This document shows, in pieces, positions 34,310 through 45,784 of a DNA stretch of 64,000 nucleotides; the stretch's first letter is position 1, and every line of letters begins with the position of its first letter. The stretch lies in NCBI RefSeq assembly GCF_020523825.1, contig NZ_JAJALK010000003.1:434001-498000 (forward strand). The letters are read 5' to 3'. This DNA comes from Methylobacterium brachiatum. Lineage in GTDB: Bacteria; Pseudomonadota; Alphaproteobacteria; Rhizobiales; Beijerinckiaceae. Made by a program: the position numbers and the translations under genes. The notes beneath the pieces were generated by a model. That model saw nothing but the letters and a program-made list of their open reading frames with translations. It did no database searches and had not been told where the DNA came from.

Positions 34310-35347
34310 ATGGACAGTTTCAGACCCCATCTCGCCAAGGTCGCCGGGGGCCTGGCCCTCGACCGTGCGGAAGCGCGCGCGGCCTTCGACGACCTGTTGT
34401 CGGGCGAGGTCACCCCCGTCCAGGCCGGCGCCTTCCTGGCCGCCCTCAAGGTGCGCGGCGAGACCGTCGAGGAGATCGTCGGCGCGGCCGAGGCGATGCG
34501 CGCCCGCATGACCCGGATCGCCGCGCCCGCCAACGCCATCGACGTGGTCGGCACCGGCGGCGATCATTCCGGCAGCGTCAACGTCTCGACATTGGCCGCG
34601 ATCCTGGTCGCCGCCTGCGGCGTGCCGGTGGCCAAGCACGGCAACCGGGCTGCGACCTCGCGATCCGGCGCCGCCGACGTGCTGGCGGCGCTCGGCGTGA
34701 AGCTCGGCCTCGATGCCGCGGGGCAGGCAAGGTGCCTCGCCGAGGCCAATCTGTGCTTCCTGTTCGCCCAGGCCCATCACGGGGCCATGCGCCACGTCGC
34801 GGCGGTGCGCTCCGAGCTGCCGGTGCGGACGATCTTCAACCTGCTCGGCCCGCTCTGCAATCCGGCCGGCGTCGCCTACCAGCTGTTCGGCGTCGCCCAA
34901 GAGGCGCTGGCCGAGCCGCTGACCCGGGTGCTGGCCGAGCTCGGCAGCCGCCGGGTCTGGACCGTCCACGGCTCGGACGGCCTCGACGAGATCACCGTCA
35001 CCGGGTCGACCCGGGTGGTCGCCCTCGAGGACGGCCGCCTGACCCGCTTCACCATCGATCCGCGCGAACTCGGCCTGACGCTCCGGGCGCCGGAAGAGCT
35101 GCGCGGCGGCGACCCCGCCGACAATGCCCGGGCGCTCGAAGCCGTCCTGGCGGGCGCACGCAACGCCTACCGGGACATCGCCGTTCTCAATGCAGGCGCG
35201 GCCCTCGTCGTCGCGGGGGCGGCTTCGACCCTGGCGGACGGGCTCGCGCGGACGCAGGATGCCGTCGATTCCGGGGCGGCGCGGGACACCCTCGCCCGCC
35301 TGGTCCGGGCCTCGAACGATCGCTCGAACGGGCAGGAGTGCCGATGA
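34310..35347 (+). CDS. trpD: Anthranilate phosphoribosyltransferase
   Basis: A 345-residue enzyme that transfers phosphoribose from PRPP to anthranilate. The PRPP loop [66 protein letters not shown] and [11 protein letters not shown] are conserved. The ATG at 34310 begins [12 protein letters not shown], the usual N-terminus; a TTG at 34271 overlapping the trpG stop is less likely. It overlaps trpC (ATGA). Confidence 0.95.
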   Translation: MDSFRPHLAKVAGGLALDRAEARAAFDDLLSGEVTPVQAGAFLAALKVRGETVEEIVGAAEAMRARMTRIAAPANAIDVVGTGGDHSGSVNVSTLAAILVAACGVPVAKHGNRAATSRSGAADVLAALGVKLGLDAAGQARCLAEANLCFLFAQAHHGAMRHVAAVRSELPVRTIFNLLGPLCNPAGVAYQLFGVAQEALAEPLTRVLAELGSRRVWTVHGSDGLDEITVTGSTRVVALEDGRLTRFTIDPRELGLTLRAPEELRGGDPADNARALEAVLAGARNAYRDIAVLNAGAALVVAGAASTLADGLARTQDAVDSGAARDTLARLVRASNDRSNGQECR

Positions 35348-36264
35348 GCACGCTCACGCAGGAATCGGTGGCCCAGGAGGGTTCTGCCGAGGCGCCGCCC
35401 GAGCGGCCCAACGTGCTGGCTCGGATCGAGGCCTACAAGCGCCGCGAGATCGCCGAGGCGAAGCTGCGCGTGCCGCTCGCCAAGCTGGAGCGCCGCGCCG
35501 CCCAGGCCGAGCCGGTCCGCGGCTTCGCGGCGGCGATCCGGACCCATCTCGCCGCTGGCCGCCCGGCCCTGATCGCCGAGGTGAAGAAGGCCTCGCCGTC
35601 GAAGGGGCTGATCCGGGAGGATTTCGCCCCCGCGACGCTGGCCGCCGCCTACGAGGCGGGCGGAGCCACATGCCTCTCGGTGCTGACCGACGAGCCGTCG
35701 TTCCAGGGCCGGCCGGAATACCTCACCGAGGCACGGGCGGCCTGCGGGCTGCCGGTCCTGCGCAAGGACTTTTTGTTCGAGCCATACCAGGTCTACGAGG
35801 CGCGGGCCTGGGGCGCCGATTGCATCCTCGTCATCATGGCCTGCCTCGACGACGACGAGGCCGAAGCCCTGGTCGCCACCGCGCACGAGCTCGGCATGGA
35901 CGTGCTGGTCGAGGTGCATGACGAGGCCGAGATGACCCGGGCGCTGCCGCTGGGCACGGCCCTGATCGGGATCAACAACCGCAACCTCAAGACCTTCGAG
36001 GTCTCGTTCGACACCGCGATCCGCCTCGCCCCCGGCATCCCGAAGGACCGGATCGCCGTGGCCGAGAGCGGCATCGGCGGCCATCGAGATGTCGAACGGC
36101 TCCAGGAGCACGGCCTCGGCGTCGTGCTGGTCGGCGAGAGCCTGATGCGCCAGGCGGACGTGACCGCAGCGACCCGGACGCTGCTGTTCGGCGCGGCCGG
36201 CGGAGCGGAGCCGGACGCCAAGGCCGGCAAGGCCAAAAAGCAAGACGACAAGAAGAAGGGCTGA
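35344..36264 (+). CDS. trpC: Indole-3-glycerol phosphate synthase
   Basis: A 306-residue TIM barrel that closes the indole ring. [62 protein letters not shown] and AVAESGI carry the catalytic Lys and Glu residues. The N-terminal 25 residues and a Lys/Asp-rich tail ([11 protein letters not shown]) are extensions. Translation is coupled to trpD by an ATGA overlap; moaC begins 2 bp after the stop. trpF, trpB and trpA are not in the window. Confidence 0.95.
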   Translation: MSTLTQESVAQEGSAEAPPERPNVLARIEAYKRREIAEAKLRVPLAKLERRAAQAEPVRGFAAAIRTHLAAGRPALIAEVKKASPSKGLIREDFAPATLAAAYEAGGATCLSVLTDEPSFQGRPEYLTEARAACGLPVLRKDFLFEPYQVYEARAWGADCILVIMACLDDDEAEALVATAHELGMDVLVEVHDEAEMTRALPLGTALIGINNRNLKTFEVSFDTAIRLAPGIPKDRIAVAESGIGGHRDVERLQEHGLGVVLVGESLMRQADVTAATRTLLFGAAGGAEPDAKAGKAKKQDDKKKG

Positions 36265-36266
36265 GC

Positions 36267-36758
36267 ATGGAGCCCGGTTCGACGCTCACCCATCTCGACA
36301 CCACCGGCGCGGCCAACATGGTCGACGTCACCGACAAGCCCGCCACTGACCGGACCGCCCGGGCCGAGGGCAGCGTGGTGATGCGGCCGGAGACCCTGGC
36401 GCTGATCCGCGAGGGCGACGCCAAGAAGGGCGATGTCGTCGGCACCGCCCGGCTCGCCGGGATCATGGCGGCCAAGCGCACGCACGAACTGATCCCGCTC
36501 TGCCACCCGCTGCTGCTCTCGAAGGTCCGGGTGGAGTGCGAGCTGGACGAGGCGCTGCCGGGTTTGCGCATCGCCGCCGAGGTGCGGGTCCAGGGGCCGA
36601 CCGGCGTCGAGATGGAAGCGCTGACCGCCGTCTCGGTGGCCTGCCTGACCGTCTACGACATGGTGAAGGCGGTCGATCGCGGCATGCGGATCGAGGGCAT
36701 TCGGCTAGTCGCCAAGGATGGCGGGCGCTCCGGGTCCTACCGGGCGCCCGACGCATGA
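36267..36758 (+). CDS. moaC: Cyclic pyranopterin monophosphate synthase
   Basis: A 163-residue enzyme of molybdenum-cofactor synthesis. [43 protein letters not shown] and [24 protein letters not shown] are signatures, and [12 protein letters not shown] holds the active-site Lys. It makes cPMP from the 3',8-cyclised GTP produced by MoaA. It follows trpC by 2 bp and overlaps moeA by 4 bp; trpC-moaC-moeA is a common alphaproteobacterial order. Confidence 0.96.
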   Translation: MEPGSTLTHLDTTGAANMVDVTDKPATDRTARAEGSVVMRPETLALIREGDAKKGDVVGTARLAGIMAAKRTHELIPLCHPLLLSKVRVECELDEALPGLRIAAEVRVQGPTGVEMEALTAVSVACLTVYDMVKAVDRGMRIEGIRLVAKDGGRSGSYRAPDA

Positions 36759-37984
36759 GCGGCCTGATCCAGGTCGCCGAGGCGCTGGCGCGGGTTCTGG
36801 CGAGCGTGTCCGGCCCGGTCGAGGCGGAGACCGTTCCTCTGGCCCAAGCCGCCGGGCGGACGCTCGCCGCCGATGTCACGGCTTCCCGCACGCAGCCGCC
36901 GTTTCCGGCCTCCGCCATGGACGGCTACGCGGTCCGCTTCGCCGACGCCTCGGCTGTCGGGGCGAGCCTGAAGCTGACCGGGACCAGCGCGGCGGGACAC
37001 GGATTCTCAGGTCGCATCGGCCCCGGCGAGGCGGTGCGGATCTTCACCGGCGCACCCGTGCCCGAGGGCGCCGACGCGATCCTGATCCAAGAGGACGCGC
37101 AGGCCGAGGGTGAGACTGTCCGGGTCGTCGAGCCCGTCGAACAGAACCGCTTCATCCGCCGGGCGGGCCTCGACTTCACCGCCGGGGAGACTCTGCTAGT
37201 CGCCGGCATGACTCTCGACGCGCGACGTCTGGCGCTGGCGGCGGCGGCCGGCCATCCGCGCCTGTCGGTCCGGCGCCGGCCGCGCGTGGCGATCCTCGCT
37301 ACCGGCGACGAGCTGGTCGAGCCCGGCGCCGAGCCGGCCTGGGACCAGATCGTCGCCTCGAACAGCTTGGCGCTGGCCGCGCTCGCGTCTGACGCGGGCG
37401 CCGAGATCATCGATCTCGGCATTGCCGCGGACGATCACGGCGCCCTGGAAGACGCCTTCCGCCGCGCCCGCGAAGCCCGGGCCGACCTGCTGATCACGCT
37501 CGGCGGCGCCTCGGTGGGCGACCACGATCTCGTCCAGGCGGCGCTCGCCAGGGAAGGGCTCGAACTGGGGTTCTGGCGGGTGGCGCTCCGGCCCGGCAAG
37601 CCGCTGATGCACGGGCGCCTCGGCGACATGCTGGTGATCGGCCTGCCGGGCAATCCGGTCTCGTCGATCGTCTGCGGGCTGCTCTTCGTCGTGCCGGCGA
37701 TCCGGGCCCTTCAGGGCGACCCCCAGGCCGGGGCCGACCGCAGCGAGCCGGCCACGCTCGGTCGCGACCTGCCGGCCAATGACGGCCGCGCCGACTACAT
37801 GCGGGCGAACCTCGCCATCGAGCCCGGCCGGCTGCCCGTGGCCTCGCCCGAGCAGCGCCAGGATTCCTCGATGCTGGCGGTCCTCGGCCGCGCCGAGGCG
37901 TTGCTGATCCGCGCGCCGCACGAGCCGGCGGCCGAGGCCGGCGATCCGTGCCGGATCATCCGGCTGGACCGCCGGCTGCTCTGA
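36755..37984 (+). CDS. moeA: Molybdopterin molybdenumtransferase
   Basis: A 409-residue enzyme that inserts molybdate into adenylated molybdopterin. [78 protein letters not shown] and [11 protein letters not shown] are the conserved blocks of domains I-III, and a MoeA C-terminal domain follows. Start at ATG 36755 overlaps the moaC stop. It is convergent with the membrane protein gene, 4 bp apart. Confidence 0.95.
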   Translation: MSGLIQVAEALARVLASVSGPVEAETVPLAQAAGRTLAADVTASRTQPPFPASAMDGYAVRFADASAVGASLKLTGTSAAGHGFSGRIGPGEAVRIFTGAPVPEGADAILIQEDAQAEGETVRVVEPVEQNRFIRRAGLDFTAGETLLVAGMTLDARRLALAAAAGHPRLSVRRRPRVAILATGDELVEPGAEPAWDQIVASNSLALAALASDAGAEIIDLGIAADDHGALEDAFRRAREARADLLITLGGASVGDHDLVQAALAREGLELGFWRVALRPGKPLMHGRLGDMLVIGLPGNPVSSIVCGLLFVVPAIRALQGDPQAGADRSEPATLGRDLPANDGRADYMRANLAIEPGRLPVASPEQRQDSSMLAVLGRAEALLIRAPHEPAAEAGDPCRIIRLDRRLL

Positions 37985-37988
37985 CGGC

Positions 37989-39770
37989 TCACGGCGCCAC
38001 GCGCCAGACCTTCAGCGGGCCGGGCAGGGCGATCGGCTCCAGCCGGTCGGAGCGAACCTCCCCGCGGGCGAGCCGGGTGGCGAAAGCCGGCTCGGGCCGG
38101 AGGTCGTCGGCCGGCCGGCCCGGGCAGGCCACCAGATAGCGCACCCGGAACGCATCGAGCACGCGGTCGAGATCGGCTTGCGTCCCGCCCAGCCCCTCGA
38201 TCGCGGCGGTGAGGCCTGGGATCGCCCGGTGATAGGGCGCAGCGACGATCGTGTGCGGCGTCCGCAGCAGGATCGATGGACCCAGCGCGATCGGCGCCAG
38301 CACGGTCCCGGCCGGCAGACCCGCCAGGGGCCGCACGGCGGCATCGCCCTGGCAAGCGAGAGCGGCCGCCGGATCGGGCGCCGTCCGGGCGGGCGGCACG
38401 AGCCGTTCCGCGAGCGCCATCGGCGCCAGCCAGAGCGCGCTGACCAAGCTGCCGCCGAGCAGGGCCGCGCCCCAGCGGCGCGAGCCGGCTTGCGAGGCCA
38501 GCGTCAGGGCGCGGTCGATCACCGGCCCCGCCACCAGCGGCACGAAGCCCGAGGCGATGTAGAGGCCACGGAACTGGGCGTAGCCCAGGAGCAGCCCCGG
38601 CCACAGGAACAGGGCCGCTACCGACCACGCCCGGCGCTGCGGGCCGCGCCAGGCCATCCCGGTGGCGGTCAGCGTCGCGAGCAGCACCACCGGGTAGAAG
38701 ACCAGCATCTCCCACCGGCCCTGCGCGACGGATTTCGGCAGCGAGGCCATCTCGTTGACGGTGAGCAGCCAATGCTCCCGGACCAGGGGCGTCATTCCGG
38801 GGAACGGTCCGTCCAGGCAGACCGGAAAGGCGAGGGCGAAGCCGCCGATCAGGAAGATCCCGCAGAGGATCGCCAGAGCGAAGCGCGATCCGGGCGTGGC
38901 AAGGCGGCGGTCGAAGGTGGCCGCGGTGGCCGCCGCCATCGCGAAGCCGAGGCCGCCGGCGGCGAGCCACAGCCAGGGCGGGGAGAGCGCGTCGCAGCGC
39001 GTCGCGGTCCAGAGGGCGGGTGCTGTCTGCGCGGCGAACAGGAGCGGCGCGGCGACACCGAGCCCGAGGCCGAATCCCGTAAGGCAGGGGAGGGCGGGTC
39101 GGCCGCGCCAGCACCAATCGCCGGCGCAGGCCAGGGCGCCGAGCGCCAAGAAGGGCAAGCCCTCCAGGCCCACCGCCAGCGACAGGGCCGCGAGCCCGCC
39201 ACCGGCGAGGCCCGCGCGAAAGCCGCCGCGGATCAGGCAGAACGCCAGGCCCAGCATCGCCAGGATCTGCAGGTTGTGATGGTCGACCCGGCCCGGCTGG
39301 AACTGGATCACGATCCCGAAGGTCTGCGATGCCACGAGCAGAGCCAGGATCGCAGCCCGGTCCCCGAAGGTCACGCGGACGCCGCGATACATCAGGGCGC
39401 AGAACAGCCCGAACAGCAGCAGCGGCCAGAACGCGGCCGTCAGCCCCTCGGCGCGGGGCCGTCCCGCAAGCGGCGTGAGCACCCGGATCAGCCCGGCGAT
39501 CGGCGCGTCCACGAGGCGCGACCAGTGGCTGGCCACGCCCTCGGGCGGGAGGAACCGGTACTGGACGTTGTCGTACCAGCCCTGGCCGCCCAGGAGGTCG
39601 CGCACCGCGACGAGCCGCATGGCGTCGTCGGTATCGGGCACGCGCAGGTGCCGGATCGTGTCCCAGATGTCCTGCGGCGCGTGCATGGTCGCGAGCGACA
39701 GGGCCACGAGCAGCCACAGGAAGGCGCGGGTGTCGATCCGTGCCGGCGAGGCGGCGGCCGCGGGCGGCAT
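37989..39770 (-). CDS. Multi-spanning GT-C-like membrane protein, probable glycosyltransferase
   Basis: A 593-residue protein with about 11-13 membrane spans and a soluble C-terminal domain of about 130 residues that ends LEPIALPGPLKVWRVAP. After the first helix there is DTDDAMRLVAVRDLLGGQGWYD (around residue 46), and later GRVDHHNLQ. Acidic residues in the first outer loop plus a DHHN motif are typical of GT-C lipid-linked-sugar transferases (STT3/PMT-like). It may transfer sugar from a polyprenyl donor outside the inner membrane. Its substrate is unknown. It is divergent from an FAD-dependent UGM/PPOX-like gene. Confidence 0.6.
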   Translation of the reverse strand: MPPAAAASPARIDTRAFLWLLVALSLATMHAPQDIWDTIRHLRVPDTDDAMRLVAVRDLLGGQGWYDNVQYRFLPPEGVASHWSRLVDAPIAGLIRVLTPLAGRPRAEGLTAAFWPLLLFGLFCALMYRGVRVTFGDRAAILALLVASQTFGIVIQFQPGRVDHHNLQILAMLGLAFCLIRGGFRAGLAGGGLAALSLAVGLEGLPFLALGALACAGDWCWRGRPALPCLTGFGLGLGVAAPLLFAAQTAPALWTATRCDALSPPWLWLAAGGLGFAMAAATAATFDRRLATPGSRFALAILCGIFLIGGFALAFPVCLDGPFPGMTPLVREHWLLTVNEMASLPKSVAQGRWEMLVFYPVVLLATLTATGMAWRGPQRRAWSVAALFLWPGLLLGYAQFRGLYIASGFVPLVAGPVIDRALTLASQAGSRRWGAALLGGSLVSALWLAPMALAERLVPPARTAPDPAAALACQGDAAVRPLAGLPAGTVLAPIALGPSILLRTPHTIVAAPYHRAIPGLTAAIEGLGGTQADLDRVLDAFRVRYLVACPGRPADDLRPEPAFATRLARGEVRSDRLEPIALPGPLKVWRVAP

Positions 39771-39932
39771 CTGTGCGGGTTCCCGGACGCGCCGAGCTCG
39801 AGCGCGGGATGGAGCCTGCGCGAACCGGCTTAACGGCCGGTCAATCGACCGTGAGTCGGTTCCTTAACCATCCGCGCCCAATCTCCGCGCGAGCCGGCCG
39901 GGACCCGGCCGCGACGGCAGCCGGAGCAGGGG

Positions 39933-41435
39933 ATGAGCCACCACACCGAGACGCTGGTGATCGGCGCGGGGCCGGCCGGCCTCACCGCCGCTTACCTGCT
40001 GTCGAAGCAGGGGCGGTCGGTCACCGTGCTGGAGCGCGACCCAGCGCAGGTCGGCGGCATCTCGCGCACGGTCTCGCATAACGGCTACCTGTTCGACATC
40101 GGCGGCCACCGGTTCTTCTCGAAGTCCAGGGCGGTGGTCGATCTCTGGGACGAGATCCTGCCCAACGACTTTATCGAGCGGCCGCGGCTGTCGCGGATCT
40201 ACTATCGCGGCAAGTACTACGCCTACCCGCTTAAGGCCTTCGAGGCGCTGCGCAATCTCGGCGTGGCGACCAGCGCGGCCTGCGTGGCCTCCTACCTGTA
40301 CGCCCGCATGCGGCCGGTGCGCGACCCGAAGAACTTCCACGCCTGGGTGCGCAACCAGTTCGGCGAGCGGCTGTTTTCGATCTTCTTCAAGACCTACACC
40401 GAGAAGGTGTGGGGCATGTCCTGCGACGCGATCTCGGCGGATTGGGCGGCCCAGCGCATCAAGGGGCTCGATCTCGGCGCGGCGATCCGCGACGGCATCA
40501 AGCGCTCGCTCGGCCTGCGCAAGGCGCCGAAGGCCGGCGGCCCGGTGATCAAGACCCTAATCGAGTCCTTCCGCTATCCGCGCCGCGGGCCCGGCATGAT
40601 GTGGGAGGCGGCCGCCGCCAAGATCCAGGCCCAGGGCGGCCGCGTGCGCCTCGACCGCGGGGTCGATTCCCTCAGCTACGATTCCGGCACCGGCATCTGG
40701 ACCGTGGCGGCCCGCAGCGCCGACGGCAGCCGCGAGACCTTCACGGCCCGGCACGTGATCTCCTCCGCCCCGGTGCGGGAGCTGGTGGATTCGATCCGCC
40801 CGCGCCCGCTCAGCACCTTCAACGCACGCTCCCTCAAGTACCGCGACTTCCTCACCGTCGCGCTCATCGCAAAATCCCAGAAGAACTTTCCGGATAACTG
40901 GATCTACATCCACGATCCGTCGGTGCAGGTCGGGCGGGTGCAGAATTTCCGCTCGTGGTCGCCCGAGATGGTCCCGGACGCGGACCACACCTGCCTCGGC
41001 CTCGAATATTTCTGCTTCGAGGGCGACGGGCTCTGGACCGCCTCGGATGACGAGCTGGTGGCCCTCGCCAAGCGCGAGATCGGCCAGATCGGCCTGATCG
41101 ACCCGGCCGACGTGGTCGATGCCTGCGTGGTCCGCCAGCCCAAGGCCTATCCGGTCTACGACGAGGATTATGCCGGCCACGTCGTCACCGTGCGGCGGGA
41201 GCTGGAGCGGGATTTCCCGAGCCTGCACCTCGTCGGCCGCAACGGCATGCACAAGTACAACAACCAGGACCACGCGATGATGACCGCGATGCTGACCGTG
41301 GAGAACATCCTCTGCGGCCGGCGCCGGCACGATGTCTGGCAGGTCAACGAGGACGCGGAATACACCGAGTCCGGCGTGTCCGGGGCCCGGGCCGCCCTGG
41401 GGAGTGAGCGCCTCGTCCCCCGCAAGGTCGCCTGA
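39933..41435 (+). CDS. FAD-dependent oxidoreductase, UDP-galactopyranose-mutase/protoporphyrinogen-oxidase-like
   Basis: A 500-residue protein with an N-terminal dinucleotide-binding loop (LVIGAGPAGLTAAYLLSKQG, then LERDPAQVGGISRT) and FDIGGHRFFSKS. The middle has YTEKVWGMSCDAISADWAAQRIKGL and the C-terminus closes with GRNGMHKYNNQDHAMMTAMLTVEN, an FAD-binding GD-like block. Members of this group act on nucleotide sugars or lipid-linked sugars in polysaccharide pathways. The FAD fold is certain; the substrate is not. It is divergent from a GT-C-like gene 162 bp away, so both may modify the same glycan. Confidence 0.82.
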   Translation: MSHHTETLVIGAGPAGLTAAYLLSKQGRSVTVLERDPAQVGGISRTVSHNGYLFDIGGHRFFSKSRAVVDLWDEILPNDFIERPRLSRIYYRGKYYAYPLKAFEALRNLGVATSAACVASYLYARMRPVRDPKNFHAWVRNQFGERLFSIFFKTYTEKVWGMSCDAISADWAAQRIKGLDLGAAIRDGIKRSLGLRKAPKAGGPVIKTLIESFRYPRRGPGMMWEAAAAKIQAQGGRVRLDRGVDSLSYDSGTGIWTVAARSADGSRETFTARHVISSAPVRELVDSIRPRPLSTFNARSLKYRDFLTVALIAKSQKNFPDNWIYIHDPSVQVGRVQNFRSWSPEMVPDADHTCLGLEYFCFEGDGLWTASDDELVALAKREIGQIGLIDPADVVDACVVRQPKAYPVYDEDYAGHVVTVRRELERDFPSLHLVGRNGMHKYNNQDHAMMTAMLTVENILCGRRRHDVWQVNEDAEYTESGVSGARAALGSERLVPRKVA

Positions 41436-41547
41436 CACGGGACAAGGGCGGAGCCGCGTCACCGATGCGGCTTGCCGGCCCGAAGTGAAACTCTATCGTT
41501 CGCTCCGACAACGCCCGTATCCAAGGGCGGCGGGAGGACGAATAAAG

Positions 41548-42831
41548 ATGCGCTCTGTGATCATCGCCGCGCTCTGGGCGGGTGTCGCCCTGCCCGCCTT
41601 CGCCGTGTCGGCCCTCGCGCAGGGTGCGGCGCCGGCCGAGACGAAGACCAAGGCCGACGACCTCGAGAAGCTCCAAAGCTTCCGCAGCACCGACACCCAG
41701 GCCGCCCCCGAGATCCCGCAGAGCGGCCGTCGGGCCGACGCGATCCGCAAGACGCTGGGCAAGATCAAGCTGCCCGATGGCTTCAAGATCGACCTCTACG
41801 CCGTGGTGCCGGATGCCCGCGCCATCGCGGTCGGCCCCAATGCCGGCGTGCTGTTCGTCGGCACCCGCAAGAACAAGGTCTACACGGTCACCGACCGCGA
41901 CAAGGACCGCGTCGCCGACGAGGTCCGCGCCTTCGCGCCCGGCATCGCGTTCAAGATCCCCAACGGCGTCTGCTTCTCGAAGGACGGCGTGCTCACCGTG
42001 GTCGAGCAGAACCGTGTGCTGGCCTTCCCGGCCGCCGAGTTTTTTTATGAAAATCCCGACGTTGCCGCCGGCATCCTGGTCAAGGAAGGCGCCCTGATCC
42101 CGGCTGCGGAGGAGAGCTTCAACCACACCGCCCGGGTCTGCCGGGTCGGGGCGGACGGCAAGACCTACATCGCGCTGGGCCAGCCCTACAACGTGCCCCC
42201 GGCCGAGAAGATGGACCTGTACCGGAAGGCCGGCATCGGCGGCATCATCCGCATCGACGCCGACGGCAAGAACCGCGAGGTCTTCGCCACCGGCATCCGC
42301 AATTCGGTGGGCATGGATTTCGCCACCGACAAGTCGCTCTGGTTCACCGACAACCAGGTCGACGGCATGGGCGACGACAAGCCGCCGGGCGAGCTGAACC
42401 ACGCCACCAAGGCCGGCGAGAATTTCGGCTTCCCCTGGTACGGCGGCGGCGCTGTCCGCACCGTCGAGTACAAGGACCAGACCCCGCCCGCGGACGCGGT
42501 CCACCCGGTCGCCGAATTGCCGCCCCACGCGGCCGATCTCGGCATGACCTTCTACAACGGCAAGCAGTTCCCGGCCTCGTACAAGGGCGGGATCTTCATC
42601 GCCGAGCACGGCTCCTGGAATCGCACCGAGCCGGTGGGCGCCCGGGTGATGTTCGCCCCCATGGGCGCGGACGGGAAGCTCGGCGCGGTCAAGCCCTTCG
42701 CGGAGGGCTGGCTGACCGGCGACGGCGAGTATCTCGGCCGCCCGGTGGACGTAGCGGTGATGCTCGATGGCTCGCTGCTGGTCTCGGACGATTCCGCCGG
42801 GGCGATCTACCGGATCTCCTACGAGAAGTAG
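41548..42831 (+). CDS. Periplasmic PQQ-type sugar (sorbosone) dehydrogenase
   Basis: A 427-residue protein with a signal peptide (about residues 1-25, ending VSALAQ) and a six-bladed beta-propeller of the soluble glucose/sorbosone dehydrogenase family. KIKLPDGFKIDLYAVVPDARAIAVGPNAGVLFVGTR-like sequence begins the propeller; the catalytic His region FNHTARVCRVGADGKTYIA, FATGIRNSVGMDF, WFTDNQVDGMGDD, NFGFPWYGG and IFIAEHGSWNR follow. It should oxidise a sugar or aldehyde in the periplasm and pass electrons to a cytochrome c. The small cytochrome c 167 bp downstream is the obvious partner. A GGGAGG site precedes the ATG. Confidence 0.85.
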   Translation: MRSVIIAALWAGVALPAFAVSALAQGAAPAETKTKADDLEKLQSFRSTDTQAAPEIPQSGRRADAIRKTLGKIKLPDGFKIDLYAVVPDARAIAVGPNAGVLFVGTRKNKVYTVTDRDKDRVADEVRAFAPGIAFKIPNGVCFSKDGVLTVVEQNRVLAFPAAEFFYENPDVAAGILVKEGALIPAAEESFNHTARVCRVGADGKTYIALGQPYNVPPAEKMDLYRKAGIGGIIRIDADGKNREVFATGIRNSVGMDFATDKSLWFTDNQVDGMGDDKPPGELNHATKAGENFGFPWYGGGAVRTVEYKDQTPPADAVHPVAELPPHAADLGMTFYNGKQFPASYKGGIFIAEHGSWNRTEPVGARVMFAPMGADGKLGAVKPFAEGWLTGDGEYLGRPVDVAVMLDGSLLVSDDSAGAIYRISYEK

Positions 42832-42922
42832 TCTCTTGAGACTTGGCGCCTCTGTTCGTGAGAGGTGCCACGAACCCTTCGCCTCGTGCGGGCTACGGTC
42901 GCTTGTGAAGGCCGCGCCGCGC

Positions 42923-42946
42923 CCCCTCTCCCGCACGGGAGAGGGG
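42923..42946. repeat. Palindromic repeat between the sugar dehydrogenase and cytochrome c genes
   Basis: CCCCTCTCCCG-CA-CGGGAGAGGGG has perfect 11-bp arms and belongs to the same family as the copies in cobG and cobN. It lies about 90 bp after the dehydrogenase stop and 50 bp before the cytochrome c start, so it may weaken read-through or stabilise the upstream mRNA. Confidence 0.8.
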
Positions 42947-42998
42947 ACCTACGCCTCTTGCGTCGACCGTTCGTGAAACCGTCTGCCGAGCCCCGCCG

Positions 42999-43316
42999 AT
43001 GATCCGCCCGCTTCTCCTTCTTGCCGCTCTGCTCGTCCCGTTCTCGGCCCAGGCCGGCGACGCCGCCCTCGGGCGTAAGAAGGCCACCGCCTGCCAGACC
43101 TGCCATGGGATGGACGGGCTCTCGAAGCTGCCCGAGGCGCCGAACCTCGCCGGCCAAGTCGAGCCCTACCTCGTGAAGGCGCTCAGCGAGTACCGCGACG
43201 GGAAGCGGCAGAACGAGATCATGAACGTGGTCGCCAAGGAGTTGTCGGATGCCGACATCGCAAACCTGGCAGCGTATTATGCGGGCATCCAGATCGACGT
43301 GCTTCCGCCGGGGTAA
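42999..43316 (+). CDS. Small periplasmic c-type cytochrome
   Basis: A 105-residue class I cytochrome c with a signal peptide (MIRPLLLLAALLVPFSAQAG). Heme attachment is at Cys32/Cys35/His36 (CQTCH), and the probable distal ligand is Met75 in NEIMNVVAKEL. ELSDADIANLAAYYAG is the C-terminal helix of the family. It resembles cytochromes that accept electrons from PQQ dehydrogenases, and the gene just upstream encodes one. Confidence 0.9.
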   Translation: MIRPLLLLAALLVPFSAQAGDAALGRKKATACQTCHGMDGLSKLPEAPNLAGQVEPYLVKALSEYRDGKRQNEIMNVVAKELSDADIANLAAYYAGIQIDVLPPG

Positions 43317-43338
43317 AAACGTTTCCCGCGCGCCACAC

Positions 43339-43430
43339 CGTCATTGCGAGCGCAGCGAAGCAACCCAGGGAAACGCCACGTTCTGCTGCCGCGCGCTGCC
43401 CTAGGTTGCTTCGCTGCGCTCGCAATGACG
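43339..43430. repeat. 92-bp inverted repeat with 32-bp arms between convergent genes
   Basis: The arms 43339-43370 and 43399-43430 match at 31 of 32 positions when one is reversed and complemented; they begin CGTCATTGCGAGCGCAGCGA. The 28-bp spacer is unrelated. I recall similar CGTCATTGCGAGCGNAGCGAAGCAA units as common dispersed repeats in many genomes. Between a plus-strand cytochrome gene and minus-strand lepA it could end transcription from both sides. Confidence 0.85.
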
Positions 43431-43524
43431 GGCGCGGCGGGTTTCACGTTCGCATGCGGAAGCTAGATCAGGCCCCGGGTCTCCCCCATAGCAATCGGGG
43501 AAGAGCGCAGCACGCGCCCGTCCC

Positions 43525-45327
<1,803 letters not shown>

Positions 45328-45474
45328 CGGCATTCCGTTCGGGCGCGCGACGGCGCGCACCGTCTGACGTCTGGGCGTGTTCGGATAGGTCGGCTCACGC
45401 GCGAGATAGCAGCGCCGCGGGAACGCGCCAAGCGGCGGGCCAGCGCGGCACGTTCAGGCCGGGACGCGCCTGGA

Positions 45475-45502
45475 GCGGGAGCCGGCGCGATCCGGCTCCC
45501 GC
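45475..45502. repeat. 11-bp perfect hairpin downstream of a small minus-strand gene
   Basis: GCGGGAGCCGG and CCGGCTCCCGC form a perfect stem around a 6-nt loop, 25 bp past the stop of the small gene at 45527. On the plus side it is followed by CTCTCTTTC; on the minus side there is no U-run. It may act as a weak terminator. Confidence 0.4.
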
Positions 45503-45526
45503 CTCTCTTTCGGTCTGGTTCGGCGA

Positions 45527-45727
45527 TCAGCGACCGCGGTCGCGGATCAGGCGCTCGATCTCGGCCTCGCCGTGGGTCCGAGCCTTCGACTCGGTCGGGT
45601 GCTTCCGGTCGGAGCGCTGATGCAGCTTGCCGTGCTTGCGGATGCTCCACTGGAACATCGAGCCGCTCTCGCCGACCGGCTGCACATCGAGGCTGAATGG
45701 GTAGGTGTCTGTCTGTGTGTCGCTCAT
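45527..45727 (-). CDS. Small conserved hypothetical protein
   Basis: A 66-residue hydrophilic protein. The central MFQWSIRKHGKLHQRSDRKH and C-terminal HGEAEIERLIRDRGR look like a protein I associate with Methylobacterium-type genomes, but I cannot name a domain. The ATG at 45727 (MSDTQTDTY) is chosen; an ATG 36 bp upstream would give 78 residues. No function can be assigned. Confidence 0.6.
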   Translation of the reverse strand: MSDTQTDTYPFSLDVQPVGESGSMFQWSIRKHGKLHQRSDRKHPTESKARTHGEAEIERLIRDRGR

Positions 45728-45784
45728 CGCGCGGATATGGTGCAGCACACCGCGCTTCGCCATGCCTGAGGGCGATCTCGGGCG

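Noticed and set aside
45475..45502. Strong intrinsic terminator
   Set aside because: The stem is perfect, but neither side has a U-run in the right place for the minus-strand gene, so I list it only as a hairpin.
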